From assembly GCA_963790045.1 (NCBI GenBank), contig CAWBMS010000010.1, positions 58,735-122,734 of the forward strand: a stretch of DNA of 64,000 nucleotides, given 5' to 3'. Source of the DNA: DATKMP01 sp963790045 (GTDB taxonomy: Bacteria > Bacteroidota > Ignavibacteria > UBA10030). This document shows positions 56,581 to 64,000 of this stretch, piece after piece (positions within the stretch are counted from its first letter, which is position 1; each line of letters begins with the position of its first letter). The translations under genes and the position numbers were made by a program. The notes under the pieces are model-generated. The model had not been told where the DNA came from, did not search any database, and saw only the letters and a list, made by a program, of their open reading frames with translations.

Positions 56581-58178
56581 TATTTAAAAAAAGCCCGTCT
56601 TCATTTTTACGAGTCCTTGAAGGCTCAACATTTCGAGCGGGAATAACAAATACCTTTCTGGGTTTCTTTTCTAAGGTGCTTAGTTATTTAACCTATGCAA
56701 TTGTTGCTTATATCTTTGGAAGTCAGAGACAAACAGATATTTATTATCTTGGTTTATCTTTTTCCGGTATTTGTTCTGGAATTGTAACCATTGTAGTCAT
56801 TAGCGTCTTTTCGCCGATCCTGATTAAAATAAGAATAAAGCATTCAGTTATTGAAGCACGTCAATTTGCGGGATCAGTTTTGTTGTATCTTATGATTTTT
56901 TCTTTTGCCGTGAGTTTGCTGACCTTATTGTATCCTATTGGAACCTTTAAGTTGGTTTCTCATTTCCCAATAGAAAGCTTACAAGAAAACCGATCCATGC
57001 TTCTTTGGTTTTCGGCAATTATATTCCTAACTATAACAACCGAATTCGGAAGGGTTTATATCCAATCAATGGGAAAATTTTCGGTGATCGCCTTGATAAC
57101 CGTTGTTCAATCATCGGTTCTTGTTGTCGGAATAGTGGCAATGGCTGGACTGTTTCAGATTAATGCTCTTGTCTTATCGATGATATTTTCTTTAGCAGTG
57201 CAATGCCTATTAGTATTCATTTTTTGTTTAAAAGAAAATATTCTCCCTATCGTTTCGATGGAATGGACATTATATCATAAAGAACTTGTTAAGGTTTCGA
57301 CTCCGCTTGTTTTTGCCCATATTGTCACTTTGTTTGCAGGTTACTATCTGGATTATAGTGCTTCTGGACTTTCAGCGGGGATATTAACGGGAATAGTCTT
57401 TGCACAGCGGCTATACATGCTGCCTGTATTGGTACTTTTCAATCCAGTTCTTGAAATTATCAACACAAAATTTTCTGAATATTTTCATCAAGATGGCAAT
57501 CTTCTGCAAAATAAATTCATAGAAGCACAAAGAATATTTTTCTTTTTCTTAACTCCAGTTATGGTGTTATTCATTTTATTTCGCAAAGAGCTTGTAACAA
57601 TATTTTTTGTTAGGGGTTCATTTACAGATAGTGATGCATTGATAACAATTAATTGTCTTGCGATTTATTCAATAACTATAGTATCAAATTGTTTTCTTCA
57701 GATATGTTCCAGAATTTATTTTACAATGCAGAAGACCGGTTGGACATCTTTTTGGGGTTCAATCGGATTTATCATTTTGATTATAGCAACATATGTATCG
57801 GTAAGGCGATATGGGTATTTGGGGATACCATTATCAAAGGTAAGTGTTGAGCTTTTCTATTTTATTCCTGTTGCGTTGCTTTTGGTTAGGAGATATTTAG
57901 GGACATTACGACTTGCAGAATTATCGAAAGCATTATTAATCCTTATTGTGATATCAGTGAGTATTGGCGGATCTCTTTATTGGGTGATAACTCCATATTC
58001 AGTTTTTATACTGTCAGGCATTATTAAGTCCAGATTTGTATATACAACGATAAATTTATTCCTTATATCTATCGTTTTTGTAGTGTTATATGTTCTTATA
58101 TTGCATAAAATAAAATTTAAAGAAATGATCATGATTGAAGATCGGATATCTTGTTTATGGTCGAAAGTTATTGCATGA
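56577..58178 (+). CDS. MurJ/MviN-type lipid flippase
   Basis: The 533-residue membrane protein has about 13-14 helices. It starts FRAGITNTFLGFFSKVLSYLTYAIVAYIFGSQRQTDIYYLGLS, as MVF/MATE-like flippases do, and its second half contains RIYFTMQKTGWTSF. It would move lipid-linked repeat units across the inner membrane. The start is GTG at 56577, overlapping the previous stop. It replaces the usual Wzx in this locus. MurJ itself would not normally sit in a capsule locus. Confidence 0.85.
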   Translation: MIFKKSPSSFLRVLEGSTFRAGITNTFLGFFSKVLSYLTYAIVAYIFGSQRQTDIYYLGLSFSGICSGIVTIVVISVFSPILIKIRIKHSVIEARQFAGSVLLYLMIFSFAVSLLTLLYPIGTFKLVSHFPIESLQENRSMLLWFSAIIFLTITTEFGRVYIQSMGKFSVIALITVVQSSVLVVGIVAMAGLFQINALVLSMIFSLAVQCLLVFIFCLKENILPIVSMEWTLYHKELVKVSTPLVFAHIVTLFAGYYLDYSASGLSAGILTGIVFAQRLYMLPVLVLFNPVLEIINTKFSEYFHQDGNLLQNKFIEAQRIFFFFLTPVMVLFILFRKELVTIFFVRGSFTDSDALITINCLAIYSITIVSNCFLQICSRIYFTMQKTGWTSFWGSIGFIILIIATYVSVRRYGYLGIPLSKVSVELFYFIPVALLLVRRYLGTLRLAELSKALLILIVISVSIGGSLYWVITPYSVFILSGIIKSRFVYTTINLFLISIVFVVLYVLILHKIKFKEMIMIEDRISCLWSKVIA

Positions 58179-58825
58179 GTCATATTAAAAGAACCATCAG
58201 ACTTGTGTTTGATATACTCGCCATTGCAATATCATATCTTCTTACCGTCAAGGTCTTAGACTTTGTAAAAGAGTGGATTGGGAGCATTGTGTGGTATGTA
58301 CATCGGCGAAAATTTAAATATATTGGAGAAAACTCAATAATTGAGGCACCCTTTGTTATTGAGGGACATCGGAATATTACGATAGGAAAGAATTTCGCAA
58401 GTTTTGCACGATTAAGACTTGAGGCATTCGAAAGACACCTTAACAACTGGTACACACCTGAAATAATTATTGGCGACAATGTCAGTATCAATTATGATTG
58501 TCACATAGGATGTGTAAATAAGATCATAATTGGTGATAACGTTCTTCTCGCGAGTAAGGTATATATTTCAGATCATTCACATGGCGAAGTTTCTAATGAA
58601 GAATTAAACATCCCACCATCACTACGAAAAGTAGTTTCCAAAGGACCAGTCATTATTGAGGATTGTGTTTGGATTGGTGAATGTGCAGTAATTCTTCCAG
58701 GAGTTCACATAGGCAAGTGTGCCGTGATTGGCGCAAATGCAGTCGTTACCAAAGATGTTCCCGCTTTTTCTATTGTTGGTGGAGTACCAGCAAAAATTAT
58801 TAAACAATTTAATCCTGAGGTATAA
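58175..58825 (+). CDS. Hexapeptide-repeat acyltransferase
   Basis: The 216-residue product has an N-terminal hydrophobic segment (VFDILAIAISYLLTV) and a left-handed beta-helix with imperfect hexapeptide repeats (IGENSIIEAPFVIEG, IGDNVSINYDCHIG, IGDNVLLASKVYIS, IEDCVWIGECAVILPG, IGKCAVIGANAVVTKD). It ends VPAFSIVGGVPAKIIKQF. The DHSHG motif carries the catalytic His. This is the WcaF/maltose-acetyltransferase type and probably O-acetylates a polysaccharide sugar. The start overlaps the flippase stop (ATGA). Confidence 0.88.
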   Translation: MSHIKRTIRLVFDILAIAISYLLTVKVLDFVKEWIGSIVWYVHRRKFKYIGENSIIEAPFVIEGHRNITIGKNFASFARLRLEAFERHLNNWYTPEIIIGDNVSINYDCHIGCVNKIIIGDNVLLASKVYISDHSHGEVSNEELNIPPSLRKVVSKGPVIIEDCVWIGECAVILPGVHIGKCAVIGANAVVTKDVPAFSIVGGVPAKIIKQFNPEV

Positions 58826-60093
58826 ATGGAGGCAGTCTTTACAATTGTTGCAAAAAATTATCTTGCACGCGCAATAACGTTGGGGGATTCAATAAAAAAG
58901 AACAACCCGGAACTTGATTTTTTTATTTTTTTAGCAGATGAAATTGGTGATGCCGATATAGCTTCATGCAGCTATAAAGTAATTGAGGCGAAAGATATAA
59001 ATATTTTATACTTCTATACAATAGCATTTCAATATAATATATTAGAGCTGTTATGGCAATTAAACCATATTGTTTTGATTATCTATTTAAAACATGCTCG
59101 TACAATAAAATTATTTATTTTGATCCAGATATTTATGTATTTAATAAGCTAAATATAATTTTCGAAAATTTAAATACGCATTCAATTGTAATTACTCCTC
59201 ATATTCTGACGATGGAGGAATCTTTTACAGGACATGTGAGTGAAGAAGAATTATTGTTTGTCGGAATGTATAATTTAGGATTCATTGGACTAAGAAATGA
59301 TGTTACTGCGAATAGCATGTTAGTTTGGTGGAAAAATCGATTGGCCAATAAAGGATATGTCGATAAAATTGATGCTTTACATGTTGATCAAAAATGGATG
59401 GATTTTTTGATTTGCTTTTATGATAAAGAATTACTCGTTTCACGAAATATTGGATATAATGTAGCTGTGTGGAATATTCATGAGCGATTTGTAACATTAG
59501 AAGATTCAGAATATTATGTAGCATTAAGACACGATAAAAATACAAAATCGCCGTTGATTTTTTATCACTTTGCAGGGCTTGATCCTAAGAACACTCAAAC
59601 TGTCCATAAAGGCGCTCCGTCATCTCAATTTTTAAAATTTCCTGAGTTAATTCCACTATATGAATATTATAAAGAACACCTATTGAATAACAACTATTAT
59701 GGATATTTAAAATTGGATTATCGATATAACAAATTTGCAAATGGTTTTCCAATTATTGATTTTTATAGAAGACTATACAGATCTATAGCTCCTGATATAA
59801 AAACAATGGACGATCCTTTTCTATGTGGTAAAAATAGTTATTATGAATTATTAGAGAAAAACAACATTCTTTTTAAACCTAATAAACTGTCTGGAATAGG
59901 TGAATATGATAGCCATAAAGATTATAATGTTTCAACATCATTAAAAGTTATAGAGTTTATTTTAAAAAGTTTTAAAGCAATATTCGGAATAAGAAGATAT
60001 ATATTACTTCTTAAAATATTTAGAGAATATTATCGTTTTGAACGACAAGTATTTTTAATAAATAGAAGATCAATAAAGGATATATCATTATAA
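58826..60093 (+). pseudogene. Glycosyltransferase (GT8-like/nucleotide-sugar family), one frame disruption
   Basis: The two frames 58826-59152 and 59053-60093 form one protein of about 422 residues. The N-terminus VFTIVAKNYLARAITLGDSIKKNNPELDF and the metal motif IYFDPDIYVF (a DxD in DPD) mark a GT-A glycosyltransferase. A GHV/GFIGLRN segment follows. The frame moves from the first to the second near 59045-59052, requiring a missing base (net -1) rather than the +1 seen elsewhere. The natural state is a single gene. Confidence 0.8.
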
Positions 60094-60111
60094 TCTTTTA
60101 TTTGAAATAAA

Positions 60112-61221
60112 ATGAAAATAGGTTTAGATATTCAAGATTTAGCTAGAAAAACAACAGGCATTGGAAGATACATACTAGGACTTTTAGATGGTTATTGTTC
60201 TATTAATAAAAGAGATGAGGTTACTCTTTTAACAAAAGACAATATTAACGAGCAAAATTTTCATATTGTTACTCATTATGGTTATTCCATAATTCAAAAG
60301 AAAAGTAGAAGTGAAACAGTGTGGGGCCAGTATCATTTAACAACATTATTAAAAAAACACAATGTTGACATTTTACATTGTCCATCAGTGCGGGCTCCAA
60401 TAATACATTCCCGACCAGTCGTTTTAACAGTCCACGATGTCATATTTAAATTATTTCCTGAATATTATACAAAATGTGATCGAAATTATATGAATATTCT
60501 GTATCGGTTAGTATTAAATTCTATAGACCTTATTATTTCAGTTTCTGAATGTACAAAAAACGATTTAATTCGATATTTTAATATTCCCGAAAAAAAAATT
60601 ATAGTTGTATATAACGGAATTGATAAAAGATTTTTTGATGCAAAAAGGAGCGATGGTCGAGAAGTACTAAAAAAGATAAAATTACCAATGTCTTATATTC
60701 TTTCAGTTGGAACCTTGGAACCAAGAAAAAACATATTGAATCTTATTAAAGCGTATGAACTAATAAAGAAGCGTGGCTGTGAACAGGAATTAGTAATTGT
60801 AGGAAAACGAGGATGGTTGTATGGGGAAGTTATAAATTATATCAATAATTCCAATTTTAACTCAACTATTCATTATGTTGAACATGTGACTGATGATGTT
60901 TTAATCCTAATATATCAATTAGCGGACCTTTTTGTATATCCATCTATTTATGAAGGTTTTGGATATCCAGTAGTTGAAGCTATGGCTTTGGGGATACCAG
61001 TAATTATCAATAAAACACCAGCCCTAGAAGAAATAAGTAATGATGCCGCAGTTGTTGTTGATGCAAAATCACCATATGAATTATCTTGTGCTATTGAAAA
61101 ACTACTTACAGACAAATCATTGCGAGAATATTATAACAAAAGAGGTATTGCAAGGGCAAGTATGTTCTCAATGATTGAAAACGCAAAAAAAACTTATAAT
61201 ATTTATAAGTCCGTAGTTTGA
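60112..61221 (+). CDS. GT4-family glycosyltransferase
   Basis: The 369-residue product has GT-B folds with the N-terminal GIGRYILGLLDGY segment, SVGTLEPRKNILNLI (phosphate-binding), and the E-x7-E signature YEGFGYPVVEAMALG near residues 285-299. GT4 retaining enzymes transfer a sugar from a nucleotide donor onto a growing glycan. It is preceded by an 18-base gap and followed six bases later by the polymerase fragment. Confidence 0.92.
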   Translation: MKIGLDIQDLARKTTGIGRYILGLLDGYCSINKRDEVTLLTKDNINEQNFHIVTHYGYSIIQKKSRSETVWGQYHLTTLLKKHNVDILHCPSVRAPIIHSRPVVLTVHDVIFKLFPEYYTKCDRNYMNILYRLVLNSIDLIISVSECTKNDLIRYFNIPEKKIIVVYNGIDKRFFDAKRSDGREVLKKIKLPMSYILSVGTLEPRKNILNLIKAYELIKKRGCEQELVIVGKRGWLYGEVINYINNSNFNSTIHYVEHVTDDVLILIYQLADLFVYPSIYEGFGYPVVEAMALGIPVIINKTPALEEISNDAAVVVDAKSPYELSCAIEKLLTDKSLREYYNKRGIARASMFSMIENAKKTYNIYKSVV

Positions 61222-61227
61222 TTGATA

Positions 61228-61695
61228 ATGGTCATGATAAATCAGAGGTCAAATCAAAACTATGGAAAAATCATATTATTAATTCAAATCTTGATTGTTT
61301 TTTTACCCCTTCACAATCTATTAACTTTTCTTTTGTACAAATGTTTGGACAATTATTATTTAATAAAATCATTTGCCGCATGGAAAGAATTGATCGCCTT
61401 TTTATTAATTGTGCTATTAATAAAAAAAATACCAAAGAGTAAATTGTATTTTCTCTTATTGGGTCTGTACGTTTATTTTATATTATTAATTGTTCGTAAC
61501 TCAACTAATGTTGGGATACAATTTTTTCGAAATTATGGATATTATTTCATTCTATTTTTTATTGGTAATTCAATAGAGCTTTCTGAACAATCGATGGAAT
61601 CTATTCTTAGTTCTATAAAGTTTTCTGCGCTTTTAATCGCAATTTTTGGATTTCTTGATCTAATAATTAACTTTGGTAATATTCTTGCTTCATGA
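61228..61695 (+). pseudogene. O-antigen polymerase/ligase N-terminal fragment
   Basis: The 155-residue frame has four to five hydrophobic helices (IILLIQILIVFLPLHNLLTFLLY; ELIAFLLIVLLIKKI; LYFLLLGLYVYFILLIV; YYFILFFIGNSI; FSALLIAIFGFLDLI). It matches the first third of Wzy/WaaL-type proteins, usually 400-500 residues. It stops at 61695, where gene orientation flips and content changes, so it looks cut by the insertion of a mobile element. The two possible starts are TTG at 61222 and ATG at 61228. Confidence 0.75.
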
Positions 61696-61712
61696 TTACT
61701 TGCAATAAGGCA

Positions 61713-62189
61713 TTATATTGCTGACTTGATAAGTTCATACCCATCAATAAAAAAGTTCCTGCCGTATCCTATAAAATTATCACAGAATTCCTTTGCATTC
61801 AGCCAATTTGTATCACTGCCATCGGTGAATACTCTTATGCCGGAAACGAGACGGTTTTTTACTATGATCAAAAGTGATTGGACAGCAAGGTCATATGGCA
61901 TTTTATCGGTCTTACAGAATTCAAAGTATTTGCCTACTTGCCACGGTTCTCTTGCCCTTTCCTGCGTTATGCACCTTGCGGATGATACACGGCAAAAAAT
62001 CATCGGCTCGCAGGTTACAAATTTTCCCCTGAATGCAATATCCCGAGCTGCTCCCTTGAAATCCGATGCATCGACCACCTCAGATTTTTTAGGAAAACTT
62101 TTCCTGAGTTGAATAAAATCGGCAACGATAAGGCTCATTTCAGCCGCTTCGATTTCCTTATCACGATACCACGAATGTGAATAGCCCAT
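61713..62189 (-). CDS. Mobile-element hypothetical protein (MGYSH type)
   Basis: The 158-residue protein starts MGYSHSWYRDKEI, an opening I associate with phage or integrative-element proteins of unknown function. It has scattered Trp and Cys and ends GRNFFIDGYELIKSAI. No catalytic motif is recognised. Its stop is 18 bases from the truncated polymerase gene, which places the element boundary between 61695 and 61713. Confidence 0.65.
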   Translation of the reverse strand: MGYSHSWYRDKEIEAAEMSLIVADFIQLRKSFPKKSEVVDASDFKGAARDIAFRGKFVTCEPMIFCRVSSARCITQERAREPWQVGKYFEFCKTDKMPYDLAVQSLLIIVKNRLVSGIRVFTDGSDTNWLNAKEFCDNFIGYGRNFFIDGYELIKSAI

Positions 62190-62207
62190 AATAATGCGTT
62201 CCTTTCT

Positions 62208-62537
62208 TTATGTTTTTTCCTCTGTTTCATGGTTCAATAAACCTGCATAACTGAAAGAAAAAAAGCGTTTATCTGCATTGATGATCAAATGGTCGGTAAG
62301 TTTTATGTCGAGCATCTTGCCGACCTTGCATAAGATACCTGTAACCGATTTATCTGCTTCGCTTGGAATCAAATCACCAATCGAAAGGTGGTTGTGCACG
62401 CATATAAACGACATACAATTCGAAAGAATCAACCATTTGAAGACCTCCCGCGGACTCACGCATGTGGCGTTTAACGTGCCAATCGAGACGGTATTGATAA
62501 CGTTCGGGGTGTTTTGCGAATCGAGTCCAACCACCAC
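62208..62537 (-). pseudogene. radC: RadC-like JAB-domain protein, 5' end unclear
   Basis: The 109-residue frame matches the C-terminal JAB domain of mobile-element RadC proteins: VVVGLDSQN, VSIGTLNATCVSPREVFKWLI, HNHLSIGD and a DHLIIN end. The usual HNHPSGD metal motif reads HNHLSIGD, with an extra Ile between Ser and Gly. The frame is open to about 62612 (adding ELVFPIYRGIDREAF) before a stop. The N-terminal domain is missing or frameshifted. Confidence 0.75.
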
Positions 62538-62652
62538 GAAAGCCTCTCTATCTATTCCGCGATAAATAGGAAAAACAAGTTCAATGACATCATTCGGCCT
62601 AAATAGTTTGCATTATATTTTGCGCATGACTGCCAAACCTGTTTGATCCTGA

Positions 62653-63066
62653 CTATCGGAACATAAATGAATCATGATCCATAATTAATAACCTTTCTAG
62701 ATTTTTCGATGAATTCTGAGTGTTCGGCGAAAAAACCTGAAAGATCGCGTAATATTCGTCGGGGAACAGAAAGGTCGAGCTGTAATAACTCTCATAGTCG
62801 TCGAGTTTCAGCCAGAAATTTCCGTTCCGCGCACCCTTCATTAGCCCGAGAGACGGTCGTTTCGTCGAGGATATTCGTATTCAAATCGTAACCTGCGAGC
62901 CGACCGATAGATTTGAGTCGTTATCGGTTTCAAAAACAAGCATTTCTACAGGATACTTCTTCGAACTTAGCGCGTCCTGACATAAAGTATCATACCGAAA
63001 GGACCGAATTTCTCGTTGAATGTCGTGTAGCGACAATTCGATTTCCTTTTTATTCATGGTTGGCAT
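62653..63066 (-). pseudogene. Frame-disrupted mobile-element protein
   Basis: Two overlapping minus frames, the N-terminal part from 63066 (PTMNKKEIELSLHD) and a C-terminal part ending at 62653 (GARNGNFWLKLDDYESYY), look like one protein of about 137 residues. The join near 62850-62885 needs two compensating shifts and would read through RRNDRLSGLMKGARNGNFWLKLDDY. GGAGG precedes the ATG at 63066, with a terminator-like hairpin just ahead of it. The function is unknown. Confidence 0.5.
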
Positions 63067-63077
63067 AATTCCTCCAT

Positions 63078-63112
63078 AAAAAAAGGAAGCCCTCAAAAAT
63101 CTGAAGACTTCC
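63078..63112 (-). terminator. Terminator ahead of the 63066 gene
   Basis: On the minus strand GGAAG pairs with CTTCC, with two extra wobble-containing pairs, followed by seven T. It is directly followed by the Shine-Dalgarno sequence GGAGG and the start codon at 63066. Confidence 0.7.
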
Positions 63113-63341
63113 TCGATGATGGTTGAAACGCTGTGGCGGATTCAATTGATTCGTCTTTTACCTTACCGACAAACGACTCACAATTGCATCCATCGAAATA
63201 GTAATAGAAAGCGCACATACTGCAAACGGCTGACTTGAAATTCCTGTCAGAGTTCCGTTTTCCGTATCCTTGCATTCAACTCCGCTTCTGCATTCAAAAC
63301 ATTTCTGCGCAAAAGGCCAGATGTGATTATCGCGAGAGCAT
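63093..63341 (-). pseudogene. Cys-rich small protein, frame disrupted
   Basis: Starting at the ATG at 63341, which has a GGAGG site, the frame stops after four codons. One base less gives a chain with FAQKCFECRSGVECK. The frame ending at 63093 (CAFYYYFDGCNCESFVGKV) appears to be its continuation after a further shift. Together this suggests a small multi-Cys metal-binding protein of about 80 residues. The repeated shifts may be decay of the element or sequence error. The function is unknown. Confidence 0.45.
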
Positions 63342-63355
63342 AATTCAACCTCCTC

Positions 63356-63604
63356 TCATGCAAGACCGAAATCCTCAAGCATTGCAGCGAGCCCGTCGAT
63401 ATCGTCACCGAGCAATTCACCGATTTCCGCTGCGGCTTCGAGTTTCATTTGCGTTTTCTCGTCGAGATCCGGCTCGCTTCCGTCCTTCGGACAGCATGGG
63501 CAGTGGGTGATGACTCCGCCTTTTCGGGTAAAATCTTCAGGTGAGTCATGAAGCACGTGGTCCATGTCCCACGGTTCCCCACAATTCGTGCACAATAAAT
63601 CCAT
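63356..63604 (-). CDS. Zinc-ribbon-like small protein
   Basis: The 82-residue protein has two Cys pairs, CTNCGEPWDMD near the N-terminus and CPCCPKDG near residue 35, typical of a zinc ribbon. The acidic C-terminus (LDEKTQMKLEAAAEIGELLG) looks helical. AAGGAG precedes the ATG at 63604. It has a neighbouring paralogue at 63650-63915, so the pair arose by duplication. The function is unknown; such proteins are common in phage or element modules. Confidence 0.7.
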   Translation of the reverse strand: MDLLCTNCGEPWDMDHVLHDSPEDFTRKGGVITHCPCCPKDGSEPDLDEKTQMKLEAAAEIGELLGDDIDGLAAMLEDFGLA

Positions 63605-63649
63605 ATAATTTCTCCTTGGAAGTAGGTTGAAAGGAAAATGTGAACAAAA

Positions 63650-63915
63650 TCAAATCCAGCGATGCGAAATTCTTTGCCGCTTTTCATCACAATCGAATGC
63701 CATATTGTTGCCCATACAAGATAACCATTCGATTATTTCTAACGCATTTTCGAGTTTCAATTTCGTATTTCATCGAGTCTCGGCTCGCTTTCGTCCTTAG
63801 GACAACGAGGGCAATGAGTGATAACGTCACCCTTTCGAGTGAAGTCTTCGGGCGCTGCATGCAGCACATATTCCTTAAACCACACTTCACCGCAATTCGA
63901 GCACACCAAATCCAT
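63650..63915 (-). pseudogene. Paralogue of the zinc-ribbon protein, frame disrupted
   Basis: The ATG at 63915, after AAGGAG, begins DLVCSNCGEVWFKEYVLH and continues through APEDFTRKGDVITHCPRCPKD, closely like the 63356-63604 protein. The frame then ends early near 63757. Restoring one base near 63772 gives LKLENALEIIEWLSCMGNN, ending near 63650. About two thirds of the residues in the shared part are identical by eye, so a tandem duplication is clear. Confidence 0.65.
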
Positions 63916-63942
63916 ATGAGTTTCTCCTTCAAAAGGTTGAAT

Positions 63943-63976
63943 AAAAAAAGGAGTCCCGACGAATAATCAGAACTCC
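63943..63976 (-). terminator. Terminator ahead of the 63915 gene
   Basis: On the minus strand GGAGT (63972-63976) pairs with ACTCC (63950-63954), then seven T. A Shine-Dalgarno sequence and the gene start follow 30 bases later, repeating the layout seen before the 63066 gene. Confidence 0.7.
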
Positions 63977-64000
63977 AAACCAGGAAATGATAATTGCATC

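Noticed and set aside
5834..60093. Programmed +1 frameshifting as the cause of all disruptions
   Set aside because: The sites share no slippery sequence, and one change is -1. Many lie in short homopolymers, which fits sequencing error better.

Overview
The window looks like chromosome from the Bacteroidota/Ignavibacteriota/Chlorobi group, of moderate GC. This is an inference from gene types: type III glutamine synthetase, a UpxY-like NusG paralogue, DUF4783-like and DUF5683-like secreted proteins, a carboxypeptidase-regulatory-type TonB receptor, and the cmk-ispH-rpsA order. No rRNA is present, so the placement is not firm.

Positions 1-46.7 kb are a housekeeping backbone. On the minus strand lie cysS (cut by the left edge), recN, a W/Y-rich secreted protein, sodC, glnS and glnA. 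The plus strand carries fba, a TonB receptor, gltX, folB-folK-deoxynucleoside kinase, pyrR-pyrB-pyrC behind a well-defined PyrR attenuator, a DUF4783-like protein, an NtrY-like kinase, pgeF-glmS, an enoyl-reductase-like SDR with an acyl-CoA dehydrogenase, tRNA-Phe(GAA), a TAT-type aldo/keto reductase with Fe-S motifs, an esterase, cmk-ispH-rpsA, mtaB, a DUF5683-like protein, truA, a CorC-like CBS protein, nadD-glgB, an MFS transporter and a nitrilase.

Positions 47-61.7 kb form a surface-polysaccharide locus. It opens with a UpxY-like antiterminator, followed by a vapBC toxin-antitoxin pair flanked by a direct repeat, an approximately 81-bp tandem repeat, palindromic elements and a gene of unknown function. 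The AT-rich biosynthetic block follows. It starts with a sugar-phosphate module: KdsC-like phosphatase, SIS isomerase, ribulose-phosphate-3-epimerase-like protein, and a nucleotidyltransferase fused to a small-molecule kinase. Together these could make an NDP-activated sugar. A methyltransferase, three glycosyltransferases, a MurJ/MviN-type flippase, an acyltransferase and a truncated polymerase/ligase complete the block.

From about 61.7 kb to the right edge the gene orientation flips to minus and the content becomes mobile-element-like: a truncated RadC-type JAB protein, duplicated zinc-ribbon proteins, and hairpin terminators placed directly ahead of ribosome binding sites.

At least ten chromosomal genes are broken by single-base frame changes, thirteen in all. 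Twelve are net +1 and one is -1, and many fall in short homopolymers. They affect conserved single-copy genes such as folK, mtaB and pgeF. Sequencing or assembly error is the simplest reading. I report these genes as single frame-disrupted loci.
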